Under the pieces are notes generated by a model that was given only the letters and a program-made list of their open reading frames with translations, ran no database searches and had not been told where the DNA came from. Below are positions 1 to 6,975 of a DNA stretch of 40,010 nucleotides, piece after piece. Numbering within the stretch: position 1 is the first letter of the stretch; each line of letters opens with the position of its first letter. Position numbers and translations under genes: made by a program. Source of the DNA: a virus; IMG/VR virus record IMGVR_UViG_3300034166_001736, positions 1 through 40,010 of that record. One strand, 5' to 3'.

Positions 1-615
1 TGGTGTGGTAGAAATTTTAATTATGTGGGCTGTGTTGCCAGCATTCCCATTACCTTTGCCAGTTCTCGGACGATTGTCCATGGCGTGTTTAAGCGCGACG
101 AGAGGAGAATGTGTCGTTGATGTGTGGGCGGGTAGATGCAATATGGAATTAGAAGAACCACCTAATAGTTTTTCAGGATCAAACCCAACACCAGAATAAA
201 GATCAACACTGTGACCAATTGGATTCTCAGTTAATTTTGAAATAGTGCGATGAATTCGTTTATCTTCATATATCATATCTCCTTCAGGGTGCGTTCCATT
301 GTTATGCGCGTCAATAAGAGAAGTATTGATATGATAAGAAGATCCAGTTTCATCAGTAGTATAATCTTCAACATGACCTGCTTGGGTTTCTGAAATTTTT
401 GGCCTGTCCTTTGTCAGTTTTTCTGATATTTCGTCTAGAGATTTTTCATCTGGTTCTAAAGCACTGACTGGAGAAGCTTTGACTCGAGAAGCTTCTGACA
501 TTGCTGAGTCTAAATTGGAAATTCCATAAGGACGCCTATAGTGAATGGGATGAGGCGAAACTATTACTTTATAATCAGAAAGAGTTTCTTTTATAATTTG
601 TAATAATTTACCCAT
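1..615 (-). CDS. Putative ADP-ribosyltransferase-like protein, C-terminus beyond window
   Basis: This reading frame starts at the ATG at 615, preceded by an AGGAG ribosome-binding site, and stays open to the left edge, so 205 codons are visible and the end is missing. Residues 1-15 (MGKLLQIIKETLSDY) resemble the tagged N-termini of other proteins in this window. The segment from about residue 138 reads DLYSGVGFDP, then HLPAHTSTTHSP, which matches the arrangement of the arginine/aromatic strand and the S-T-S strand of ADP-ribosyltransferase exoenzymes, although the usual Arg is replaced by Ser in LYSG. The ExE catalytic motif would lie beyond the window. T4 Alt, ModA and ModB are phage members of this superfamily that modify host RNA polymerase and ribosomal proteins. 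The family assignment is inference from motif shape. A promoter with both early and late features lies upstream. Confidence 0.55.
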   Translation of the reverse strand, partial: MGKLLQIIKETLSDYKVIVSPHPIHYRRPYGISNLDSAMSEASRVKASPVSALEPDEKSLDEISEKLTKDRPKISETQAGHVEDYTTDETGSSYHINTSLIDAHNNGTHPEGDMIYEDKRIHRTISKLTENPIGHSVDLYSGVGFDPEKLLGGSSNSILHLPAHTSTTHSPLVALKHAMDNRPRTGKGNGNAGNTAHIIKISTTP

Positions 616-755
616 ACAAACACTCCTAGCAATTTATTAGTAGTCATTCAACAACGAGTGGGATCCACCCCCACGTACTCCCAAAATAAGGAGATCTTAG
701 TCTAACGCCAAAATTCATTGGTCCAGATCATCGTCATCGAAACTCTACTACAACC

Positions 756-786
756 TATTTATACCTTTTTCTGACCTATAAGTCAA
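756..786 (-). promoter_or_regulatory. Early-type promoter whose -10 is also a late octamer
   Basis: On the minus strand TTGACT (786-781) is followed after 17 bp by TATAAA, which is the first part of TATAAATA (763-756). The site fits both a sigma70 promoter and a T4-type late promoter. The next 140 bases down to the start at 615 hold no convincing gene; a short GTGGG/CCCAC stem is visible near 665-680. Confidence 0.6.
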
Positions 787-790
787 GCGT

Positions 791-1024
791 TTATTCATGC
801 TCGCTAAGGAATTGTTTATCACCCGGAGAAACGTTTCCTTCATTGTTAGTCAAAATGGAAATATCGTCTTGAGGTTTTCTAAGTCTACTGACTGTTTCAT
901 ATATGTCATCTAGATTTTTAACCCCATCACCAGAGGAGCCTACGTTTCTGCCGTTTTCGGCCAGAATACGATAACGCCATTCACCAGCTTTGTCTCTATA
1001 GATTTCCCAAACATGTTTTGACAT
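791..1024 (-). CDS. YegP/DUF1508-like small protein
   Basis: This is a 77-residue protein. The start at 1024 has an AAGGA site 8 bases upstream, so I prefer it to the upstream ATG at 1063. Residues 4-46 (beginning HVWEIYRDKAGEWRYR) resemble the DUF1508/UPF0339 (YegP) repeat, which usually reads FEIYKDxxGExRWRLxAxNG followed by SGEGY; here the matching SSGDGV is present. YegP-type proteins are small beta-sheet proteins of unknown molecular role, usually with one or two repeats; this one has one repeat and a charged tail. It overlaps nothing downstream, and its neighbours are an M15 peptidase and a 36-residue ORF that ends inside its upstream leader. Confidence 0.65.
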   Translation of the reverse strand: MSKHVWEIYRDKAGEWRYRILAENGRNVGSSGDGVKNLDDIYETVSRLRKPQDDISILTNNEGNVSPGDKQFLSEHE

Positions 1025-1055
1025 ATTTTTATTCCTTTTAAACAAATCACAAATT

Positions 1056-1166
1056 TTAAACACGAGGTTTCCTCGCGAATGCGGCTTTCATATTATCAAC
1101 AAATCCGAAAATGCCAACCAGAGACATAATAGCGTCTATAGTAGACATGAAAAAATTATTCTTCAT
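1056..1166 (-). CDS. Small hydrophobic protein, 36 aa
   Basis: This short frame starts at the ATG at 1166 with an AAGGA site seven bases upstream and encodes 36 residues. A central apolar stretch (IDAIMSLVGIFGFVDNM, residues 10-26) is followed by a basic tail (KAAFARKPRV), a pattern consistent with a short amphipathic or membrane-associated peptide. It lies between the M15 peptidase gene and the YegP-like gene in the same direction, so it is probably translated from the same message. I do not recognise a family. Given the position after an endopeptidase, a lysis-related role is possible but not shown. Confidence 0.5.
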   Translation of the reverse strand: MKNNFFMSTIDAIMSLVGIFGFVDNMKAAFARKPRV

Positions 1167-1176
1167 TCTGATTTCC

Positions 1177-1671
1177 TTACTTTACTTTAGTGAAATCTGT
1201 TACCATTTCATAACGTGTAGCTTTGCCGTCTTTATAAGCAACCAATTTATTTTTTCTGTTTTTGCCAGTTTTTCTAAGAGAAACATGAACCCAACCAGAG
1301 TTGACTCCTTGCATTGGATTATAAAATTCTAGAATAAGTTGGTCGTACTCTAAATTCTTATCGATCCAATCAGCCAAAACTTTATTTGAGACGCCCTCAA
1401 TTTCTATGTCAATAGCCTCTCCCGTAGTATGTTGAGATTTTGATGCTCCACCCACTGCAACATTTACTTGAGGCGATCTATAACCAGAATTAATCTTCAG
1501 AGGCTTTTTAAAATTATCTCTGACTGGTTGGGCGATTTTCTTGATGATATTTCTAAGATTTGCTTTCGCCTCTGCATTAGGTTCATTATTCATCTTGAAC
1601 GACTTGGCTGTCGGCGAATATGTAAACTCATCAAGAAAAAAATTCTTACTAACTAATTCTCTCTTAGCCAT
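1177..1671 (-). CDS. M15-family zinc peptidase (endolysin or virion peptidase)
   Basis: This 164-residue protein has the layout of peptidase M15 (D-Ala-D-Ala carboxypeptidase or L-Ala-D-Glu endopeptidase). NSGYRSPQVN (61-70) is the substrate-loop motif. The zinc ligands fit H81 and D88 in SQHTTGEAIDIE, plus H129 in GWVHVS. Such enzymes cut the peptide part of peptidoglycan and serve phages as endolysins. No signal peptide is visible, so release to the periplasm would need a holin; candidate lysis membrane genes lie near 17-18.5 kb. The start has GAGG seven bases upstream. A perfect 12-bp hairpin lies in the leader. A structural role in tail penetration is the alternative. Confidence 0.85.
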   Translation of the reverse strand: MAKRELVSKNFFLDEFTYSPTAKSFKMNNEPNAEAKANLRNIIKKIAQPVRDNFKKPLKINSGYRSPQVNVAVGGASKSQHTTGEAIDIEIEGVSNKVLADWIDKNLEYDQLILEFYNPMQGVNSGWVHVSLRKTGKNRKNKLVAYKDGKATRYEMVTDFTKVK

Positions 1672-1690
1672 TTTAAAACCTCACATGCAG

Positions 1691-1720
1691 ATGATCAGTG
1701 GGCCCAAACCCACTGATCAT
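1691..1720 (-). terminator. Perfect 12-bp hairpin between genes
   Basis: ATGATCAGTGGG pairs perfectly with CCCACTGATCAT around a 6-base loop. It follows the DUF932-type gene and precedes the peptidase gene. It lacks a U-tract in either direction, so it may be a stability or processing hairpin rather than an intrinsic terminator. A CCTAAATA sequence resembling the late octamer abuts it at 1720-1727 on the minus strand. Confidence 0.5.
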
Positions 1721-1744
1721 ATTTAGGCGAAGTTTTTAGTTATA

Positions 1745-2758
1745 TCATGCAGCAACTTTCTGGCGTTTAGACCTGAGATCAGGAGCCGAATCTGCCATCT
1801 CCATAGCGATCTTCATTGCTTCGATCTTCTTAGTACGACCCCAACCAAACCAAGCGGAATTCATACGATTGTCATTGTTTCGACCGATGATATGGTCAAT
1901 AACAAACGTAGCGGAATTGAATCCTTGCCACATACTGCCTTCGGCGAACTGGGCTCCAGGTTGCTGTTGCAGCATATCGAGGGCGATCCGAGCGTTTCGT
2001 GAAGGCTCCGAAGCTTTCTCTTCTTTCTTGGTCATCTTAGTTCCGAACACGCGAGAGAAATACTCAGTGGCAGTCTCATTCAGCAGACGCTTCGAAGAAA
2101 GATACTGGGAAGCTTCTTTATAGGTCTGAAGCTTTTCTTTGGCGATACCCAGCATTTCTTTCACTGAATCGCCATTGAACTCAGTACGGTGGGAAACCGC
2201 GACACGATTGCGATCCGAACCCTGAAGAGCCATCGAAAGAGTATTCCAGCAAACAACCCGAATGGGCGTAAACTGAATGTCGATGGTCTTGCCATAAAGG
2301 TGGGGATTCGAAAGAAGAAGGTACGAATCAACACGATCGCCCTTGACTGCTTCGAAGGACTCGTTCACTTTAGCGAGGGCGAAAACTCGCCGTCCATCCT
2401 GAATGGATCCAGCGGTATGCATAGACATGTCACCAGCTGCAATGAAGTCATTGAAGAACTGGAAAGCATCGGCATTTTGCAGAGGATTCCAGTCATCGCC
2501 AACTACGTCAAGAACTTTTCCGTCCGTCTTGCGGACAAGAGCAGAACGACCAACTGCGACTCGCTCGACTTTCTTACCGACTGTGATATCGGCATAGGCG
2601 GGAACCTTTTCGACTTCCCAGTCGAGATTAGCCTCTTTCATGATTTGTTCGGGAGTGAGGTCAGCAGGAACTTGCTTCCCGAGACCGTGCCAAGGCGTTT
2701 CGCCAGTCCAAGCCATAGAGTAAGAACCATCAGCGAGACGCTCAAGCATATGTGCCAT
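1745..2758 (-). CDS. DUF932 / phage-plasmid-like protein (TIGR03299 type)
   Basis: The 337-residue product resembles the DUF932 family, often called phage/plasmid-like protein TIGR03299. The hallmark N-terminus includes ETPWHGLGKQVP (about 20-31), followed by the alpha/beta core with VGDDWNPLQNADAFQFF (about 86-102) and a helical C-terminus. The molecular function of the family is unknown; members occur in many large phages and plasmids. The start has an AAGGA site and lies behind a strong early-type promoter (2806-2834). By eye its GC content is higher than that of flanking genes, which may mark a more recent acquisition or strong codon adaptation for high early expression. Confidence 0.8.
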   Translation of the reverse strand: MAHMLERLADGSYSMAWTGETPWHGLGKQVPADLTPEQIMKEANLDWEVEKVPAYADITVGKKVERVAVGRSALVRKTDGKVLDVVGDDWNPLQNADAFQFFNDFIAAGDMSMHTAGSIQDGRRVFALAKVNESFEAVKGDRVDSYLLLSNPHLYGKTIDIQFTPIRVVCWNTLSMALQGSDRNRVAVSHRTEFNGDSVKEMLGIAKEKLQTYKEASQYLSSKRLLNETATEYFSRVFGTKMTKKEEKASEPSRNARIALDMLQQQPGAQFAEGSMWQGFNSATFVIDHIIGRNNDNRMNSAWFGWGRTKKIEAMKIAMEMADSAPDLRSKRQKVAA

Positions 2759-2805
2759 AATATAAGATCCTTCAAAAGAGTTATTCGCTTCAACGCGATA
2801 TTGTC

Positions 2806-2899
2806 AGTATACTCGGCTAAGAGAGAAAAAACAACCTTTTTTCTAACTTTTTCATTAAAAAACGTTAATATTACGCCCCTTGTTTTTATTAGGTTTTTT
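2806..2899 (-). promoter_or_regulatory. Early promoter with upstream AAAAAACCTAATAAAA box
   Basis: On the minus strand TTGTTT (2834-2829), a 17-bp spacer and TATACT (2811-2806) form a sigma70-like promoter for the DUF932 gene. The 16-bp box AAAAAACCTAATAAAA at 2899-2884 is found again, identical, upstream of the promoters at 35.2 and 38.2 kb. The stretch from 2759 to 2962 holds no gene. Confidence 0.65.
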
Positions 2900-2962
2900 A
2901 AACCCCCTAAAAGCCTCTCTCGAGCCCGAGAGTGCGCTCTCTGGGGAGGGGCTAGGAAAGCC

Positions 2963-3664
2963 TTATATGGGCTCTAAACGCCTCTCGAGCCTCTCGAGAC
3001 AAGCTTTTTCATAGGCTTTTATCCTACCTTTGGCTTCCTGTAAATAATCTGAAGCTTTTACTCGGAAAACCTGAGCCTCTGGGTCATCTTCTACCGATAT
3101 CAGGATAACGATATCATCAACCAGAATATTGGTTCTTTCCCAAAACATATACGAGTACAAAGATGTTTGAAGAAAATAATCTGTGATATGCGATTTGCAT
3201 TTTTCTTTCGAAGCAGTCTTATAATCTATGATGGCTGGTACTCCATCCCAGCATGCAATAAGATCACAACGTCCTGCTACTCGTAGGTTCTCGCTCCAAA
3301 GACATCCCTCTACAAACATTATTTCGTCTACGTGGGCGTCAAGTTTCTTTTTGATGGGTTGAAAGACCATAGTTGCGATGGGAGAAACAGGTTTCAATTC
3401 TTTGTTTAGCGTATAATCTTCCGCCATCTCATGCATAAGAGTTCCTCTGTTCTTAGCACGATTTGATATTCTTTCAGCTTCTTCTTCACCAACTCTGGCT
3501 TTCCATTCTTGTAGCCAAGTCTTATCTGCTGTGCCATCAAGAATAGTTGTGACGCTTGGAAACTTAACATCTTCTCTTACGATATAATGTCGACCACCGT
3601 TGATGATTTCCGTTTCTAAATCCGGAGTAGGCCAAACTAGATTATGTTTGAATTTCTTTTTCAT
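2963..3664 (-). CDS. Cas4/RecB-like PD-(D/E)XK exonuclease
   Basis: The 233-residue protein carries the signature of the RecB/Cas4 nuclease family. H78 lies in GTLMHEM, D134 in AGRCDL, and D147/K149 in IIDYKT, followed by the QxxxY motif (QTSLY, 166-170). No cysteine cluster for an iron-sulfur centre is obvious, unlike Cas4 proper. Such phage exonucleases act in recombination, end processing or host DNA degradation. The start codon directly follows the stop of the phoH-like gene (TAA then ATG), so the two are probably translationally coupled. The C-terminus is rich in Arg and Glu. Confidence 0.8.
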   Translation of the reverse strand: MKKKFKHNLVWPTPDLETEIINGGRHYIVREDVKFPSVTTILDGTADKTWLQEWKARVGEEEAERISNRAKNRGTLMHEMAEDYTLNKELKPVSPIATMVFQPIKKKLDAHVDEIMFVEGCLWSENLRVAGRCDLIACWDGVPAIIDYKTASKEKCKSHITDYFLQTSLYSYMFWERTNILVDDIVILISVEDDPEAQVFRVKASDYLQEAKGRIKAYEKACLERLERRLEPI

Positions 3665-4414
3665 TTACGTATTTGGTGATATGTTGAGTTTTTCGGCTGC
3701 TGTGATAAACTGTTTAACAACGTCACTTCTAACGATGTCATTCACGTTAAATTCTGTGGTAGAAAACGATTGCATATTATTGATGATCTTGAAGAAGTTC
3801 TCAAATCCAGACTGCTGTCTTTGATTATAGAGATCGTTCTGTTTAATATCACCACAAAAAATGATTCTGCAGTTTTTTCCAATTCTGGTAATCACCGTCC
3901 ATAGTTCGTTGAAATTCATATTCTGAATCTCATCAACAACAACGATAGTGTTTCTAAGGGTGTGCCCACGAATAAAAGAGGTGCTGATGAAATTGACCAG
4001 ACCATCCCCCTTTAGTTTGTCATAGGATTTTTTATCATCATCAAGAGACATTTCTTGAAAAATAGAAACATATGGCATCTCATAGATTTGTTGCTTCTCT
4101 TGAATCTTGCCAGGGATAAATCCCATGTCTCTTGTTGGAACAACTGACCTGACAATTGTCAAACTATTGTAGGTTTCTGGATTTTGCAAAACTTCATTCA
4201 AACCTAGATAACACGCTATAAACGTTTTGCCCGTTCCTGCAGATCCCGTGAGCAGAAGATTTTGATCTTCATAAAAATCTTCGAATGCCTGTTTTTGGTT
4301 TTCAGTTATCGGTTTTACGGTACGTATCTTGAAGATTTTTTCTTTCAAGATTTCGCTTTCGTCAAGATCTCCATGTTCTATCATTCTTCTTTGTTTTCTG
4401 GACAATCTTTTCAT
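3665..4414 (-). CDS. phoH: PhoH-like P-loop ATPase
   Basis: This 249-residue protein is a PhoH-family ATPase. Walker A is GSAGTGKT (57-64), Walker B is VVVDEIQN (158-165), and the sensor-type segment FCGDIKQND follows at about 188-196. PhoH-like genes are common in large phages; bacterial PhoH is phosphate-regulated and is thought to be an ATPase or helicase acting on RNA, but the phage role is unsettled. The start has an AAGGG site. It is followed without a gap by the Cas4-like nuclease gene, which would fit a shared nucleic-acid processing task; that link is inference. Confidence 0.9.
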   Translation of the reverse strand: MKRLSRKQRRMIEHGDLDESEILKEKIFKIRTVKPITENQKQAFEDFYEDQNLLLTGSAGTGKTFIACYLGLNEVLQNPETYNSLTIVRSVVPTRDMGFIPGKIQEKQQIYEMPYVSIFQEMSLDDDKKSYDKLKGDGLVNFISTSFIRGHTLRNTIVVVDEIQNMNFNELWTVITRIGKNCRIIFCGDIKQNDLYNQRQQSGFENFFKIINNMQSFSTTEFNVNDIVRSDVVKQFITAAEKLNISPNT

Positions 4415-4426
4415 AACTACCCTTTA

Positions 4427-4738
4427 CTATGTTTTACCGGAACGCCTTCTGTGTTTTTTGACGACTTCTTCAGTTTTCAACTGTTTTGCTGTTTTCTTCA
4501 TATATCTATCTGCCAGTGGAGAAAGGGGATGCGCCTCGGCTGCTTTCTGTAGAACTTCCTTGAACCCGCCATCAACTTTTATCTCACTGCCTAGATTTCT
4601 ATAAGCAATAAGAGGAGCTCCGTTTGGAACCTGCTCGAGATCTGGATTTGCTTCTTTGTATGGATCAAGCTCTGAGATTTTCATAAACTCTGTAAACTCG
4701 TCACCAGTTTTTCTGTTTTTAAACTTATAAGTTGGCAT
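4427..4738 (-). CDS. FmdB-like N-terminal motif protein, conserved in T4-like phages
   Basis: The 103-residue protein begins MPTYKFKNRKTGDEFTEF, which is similar to small proteins I recall from marine T4-like phages and to the start of FmdB zinc-ribbon proteins. Unlike FmdB, it has no cysteine, so it cannot bind zinc that way. The C-terminal 35 residues are strongly basic (KKHRRRSGKT at the end). The start lies inside the last codons of the HAD-like gene (14-base overlap). Function is unknown. Confidence 0.6.
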   Translation of the reverse strand: MPTYKFKNRKTGDEFTEFMKISELDPYKEANPDLEQVPNGAPLIAYRNLGSEIKVDGGFKEVLQKAAEAHPLSPLADRYMKKTAKQLKTEEVVKKHRRRSGKT

Positions 4739-5465
4739 GTTTTCTCGGTACTTCTGTTATAGTAAATTTAATATTTTTAAACAACGACGAGGCTGTTCGC
4801 ATATTTTTTATTTCTTCAGAACTATCATCCCAATATTTTACTGATTGTATTTTGGTTTGAGATTTATCAGCCGCTCTCAATATTTCAGCTATGACTTTAC
4901 CCTTATCATATCCAGCACTCAAAGACCCCATTCTTATTACATGCGCGCCTGGATCGTTTTTGTATATTTGCAATCCATCATTTCTAAATTTTTTTAAAAA
5001 TATTTCTTTTGCACTTTGTTCTTGCATTTTTATTCGTTGCTGTGGTGTCATTGCTGTAAACATTTCATTTTCTATTTTTTTATCATTTTGACTTTTGATG
5101 GACATATTGCTTCTTGCTGTCAATATTATAAAAAAATTTGATTTATCCCTAAATTCTTGTATAGCTTTATTAAACAAAGTTGTTTTTATGGCTTTATCAG
5201 AAAAATATTGTGGATCAGTGAATTGAGAAAAATCATATTCATAATCATTCGATTTGTGATGATTAGCATACTCTGCAGTAGTTAATGTTCTAATAATTTT
5301 TTTCGTCTTAGGATCTTTTAATAAAATTTTTATTCCTGGCGTCGTATACAAAGTGTCATCTATATCCCAAACTGATAAAGCTGTAAAATTTCGCCCGGAA
5401 GATTTATATTCTCCGGTTTTTGTTATTTTAGCGATAACAGTATTGAGGTTTTCTTGCACAATCAA
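4725..5465 (-). CDS. HAD-superfamily phosphatase-like protein
   Basis: The 246-residue product shows haloacid dehalogenase motifs. DIDDTLY (34-40) carries the nucleophile and acid/base Asp, ILTARSN (114-120) is motif II, a lysine near 188-190 (DKGK) could be motif III, and YWDDSSEEI (211-219) is motif IV. HAD proteins in phages include polynucleotide 3'-phosphatases and nucleotidases; no kinase domain is attached, so the substrate is open. The start is TTG at 5465, chosen because it overlaps the stop of the upstream 57-residue gene as TTGA, a coupling arrangement used several times here. The gene is strongly AT-rich. Confidence 0.75.
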   Translation of the reverse strand: MIVQENLNTVIAKITKTGEYKSSGRNFTALSVWDIDDTLYTTPGIKILLKDPKTKKIIRTLTTAEYANHHKSNDYEYDFSQFTDPQYFSDKAIKTTLFNKAIQEFRDKSNFFIILTARSNMSIKSQNDKKIENEMFTAMTPQQRIKMQEQSAKEIFLKKFRNDGLQIYKNDPGAHVIRMGSLSAGYDKGKVIAEILRAADKSQTKIQSVKYWDDSSEEIKNMRTASSLFKNIKFTITEVPRKHANL

Positions 5466-5635
5466 TCCAACTCTTCGTCTAGGTCAACCAGTTCCTGAAT
5501 GTTTTTAGTCCTGAGAGCTCTGTCGATGCGTTTCTCTTTTCGCTTTCGACGGTTGCCTTCTCGGTCTGTATCCCAAACATCATAGTCCTCTTCTAGATCT
5601 TGAAAGTATCTTCTATTATTAATGGTTTTTCCCAT
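5462..5635 (-). CDS. Small charged protein, 57 aa
   Basis: A 57-codon frame begins at the ATG at 5635 behind a purine-rich GAGAGGGA site. The product is very acidic and basic in alternation: LEEDYDVWDTDREGNRRKRK at about 14-33, then an acidic end, DLDEELD. There is no membrane segment or recognised motif. It ends in an overlap with the TTG start of the HAD-like gene and follows a conserved T4-type gene, so it looks like a genuine operon member. It could be a small nucleic-acid or protein-binding factor; nothing in the sequence proves this. Confidence 0.65.
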   Translation of the reverse strand: MGKTINNRRYFQDLEEDYDVWDTDREGNRRKRKEKRIDRALRTKNIQELVDLDEELD

Positions 5636-5646
5636 TTCCCTCTCTC

Positions 5647-6063
5647 TTAGATTTTTTCTGCTGGAAAAGCTTTATTGAAAATATTTTTGTTTATAGTTTT
5701 TGGTAGCTGTTTGTCTTTAACTTGTATGAGAAGCTCTGCATCCTCAGGAAGAATCGATTCTAACATCTCAACAAACAGCTTTTCTCTTTTCTGTGGCGGA
5801 ATATGATTGCCAGTTCCATCTATAAACATATATAAAAGTCTAGTCCTCGAATATAACATACCCTGAAGGTCAGGATATTCTCTATTCGGTTTATATTTAG
5901 GCGTTCCTGGTTCTAAAAGCCAATTAATTTTTGGGTGTAAGCCACACCTCAACACAACCTTTAGTGGCGCCGACTCATGCCTTCGAAGGAATTCTACTCG
6001 CTCTTTGGTATCGTCTATTTGTGCGGCTTTGTTGATAATAGCAGAAAGGGATTCTTTTAACAA
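5647..6063 (-). CDS. Conserved T4-like phage protein, 138 aa
   Basis: I recall relatives of this 138-residue protein in marine T4-like phages as a conserved uncharacterised family. Shared features include a helical N-terminus, LKVVLRCGLHPKINWLLEPG (about 34-53), a TRLLYMFIDGTGN segment, and a C-terminal block ending in KDKQLPKTINKNIFNKAFP. It is consistently found with replication genes, and here it directly follows the RNase H gene. The start is TTG at 6063 with AGGAG six bases upstream; no better start exists. There is no membrane segment. Function is unknown. Confidence 0.65.
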   Translation of the reverse strand: MLKESLSAIINKAAQIDDTKERVEFLRRHESAPLKVVLRCGLHPKINWLLEPGTPKYKPNREYPDLQGMLYSRTRLLYMFIDGTGNHIPPQKREKLFVEMLESILPEDAELLIQVKDKQLPKTINKNIFNKAFPAEKI

Positions 6064-6072
6064 TGTGATCTC

Positions 6073-6975
6073 CTAGAAGTCATTTATTTTCTCCATCATA
6101 TTTTTGAGTCGATGTTTGATAAAATAATTAAGAATTGATTTTCTGTCTTTCCCAGCTTGGCTTTCGTATTCTTGAATAATTTTTTCTGATATGGATTTCG
6201 GCACCATATCTAGATCGATCAAGAGTTGATTCCTATACCATCTCTGCAGAGACATATGATCGCAATATTCTTCTGGTCTTTTACCTAACCAACTATTTAT
6301 TTTAGATTCTCTTAAAGGTTTTTGTCTCTCTCGCAAAACTAAAGAATTATCTCCCATCAGGATGCTGGGTATACCGTCACCCTTGTCGCCCCTGATAATA
6401 TGTTCTTGTTTGTAGAGATCCGGATATGCGTGATAGATCTTTTTCTTTCTCACGGGATCATATTGTTCCACGCCCATATAGTTGTGCAGCTGGATAAAGT
6501 CTTTGTCACCAGAAAGAATCAGTATGCGTTTTCCTTCGGGACCAAACTTATGAACGAGAGTCGCGATAATATCATCGGCTTCAGCACCCTCAACCTGAAC
6601 GAGCCTATAGGGCATGAATTGCTTGAGCTCTTCTTTGATTTTACCGAAAGACTCAAAGACAAGTTTCCAATCAAACAGCTGTTCTTCTTCTCTTTGTTGT
6701 CTTCGATTGGCTTTGTAATAGGGGAAAGCTTCTCGACGCCAGCTGTTCTTAGAATCACAGGCGATAACAATCTCGCCATAATCGCTGGAATATGCTGTTC
6801 TAAAAGAACGGATTGAATTAAGAATCATGTGTCTCAGAAGAGACTCATCAACTTCTTCTTTTTTCATTTTACCAATCTGGATCATCAGATTGGCCACCAT
6901 AATTTGTTGTAGATCAACGATAATAATTTTCAAATCTCCAGATTCAATTATTTGACAACCCTGAGCAGAATACAA
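6073..6975 (-). CDS. rnh: RNase H / 5'-3' exonuclease (T4 Rnh type)
   Basis: The 300-residue protein matches T4 RNase H, the FEN-like 5' nuclease that removes RNA primers from Okazaki fragments. Metal-binding acidic positions are visible: D21 (IIIVDLQQ), D74 (ACDSKNSWRR), E132/D134/D135 (GAEADD), D157/D159 (SGDKDF) and GDKGDG at 196-201. The C-terminus SILNYFIKHRLKNMMEKINDF resembles the end of T4 Rnh. The likely start is the TTG at 6975, inside the end of the upstream gene (28-base overlap); another TTG 14 codons later is possible. Its neighbours are replication-associated genes. Confidence 0.88.
   Translation of the reverse strand: MYSAQGCQIIESGDLKIIIVDLQQIMVANLMIQIGKMKKEEVDESLLRHMILNSIRSFRTAYSSDYGEIVIACDSKNSWRREAFPYYKANRRQQREEEQLFDWKLVFESFGKIKEELKQFMPYRLVQVEGAEADDIIATLVHKFGPEGKRILILSGDKDFIQLHNYMGVEQYDPVRKKKIYHAYPDLYKQEHIIRGDKGDGIPSILMGDNSLVLRERQKPLRESKINSWLGKRPEEYCDHMSLQRWYRNQLLIDLDMVPKSISEKIIQEYESQAGKDRKSILNYFIKHRLKNMMEKINDF

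Noticed and set aside
616-755. tRNA-like pieces (GGCGTTAGACTAAGA, GTGGG...CCCAC stem)
   Set aside because: No acceptor stem pairs, no CCA, and the T-loop is not canonical, so a tRNA cannot be supported.
1111-1332. 73-codon plus-strand frame near the peptidase gene
   Set aside because: It is antisense to the M15 peptidase and the 36-aa gene, and both of these have good ribosome-binding sites.
2189-2977. 262-codon plus-strand frame
   Set aside because: It is antisense to the well-supported DUF932 gene and its promoter, with a product of unlikely composition and no ribosome-binding site.
4427-4738. FmdB-type zinc ribbon
   Set aside because: The N-terminal resemblance is clear, but all zinc-binding cysteines are absent.
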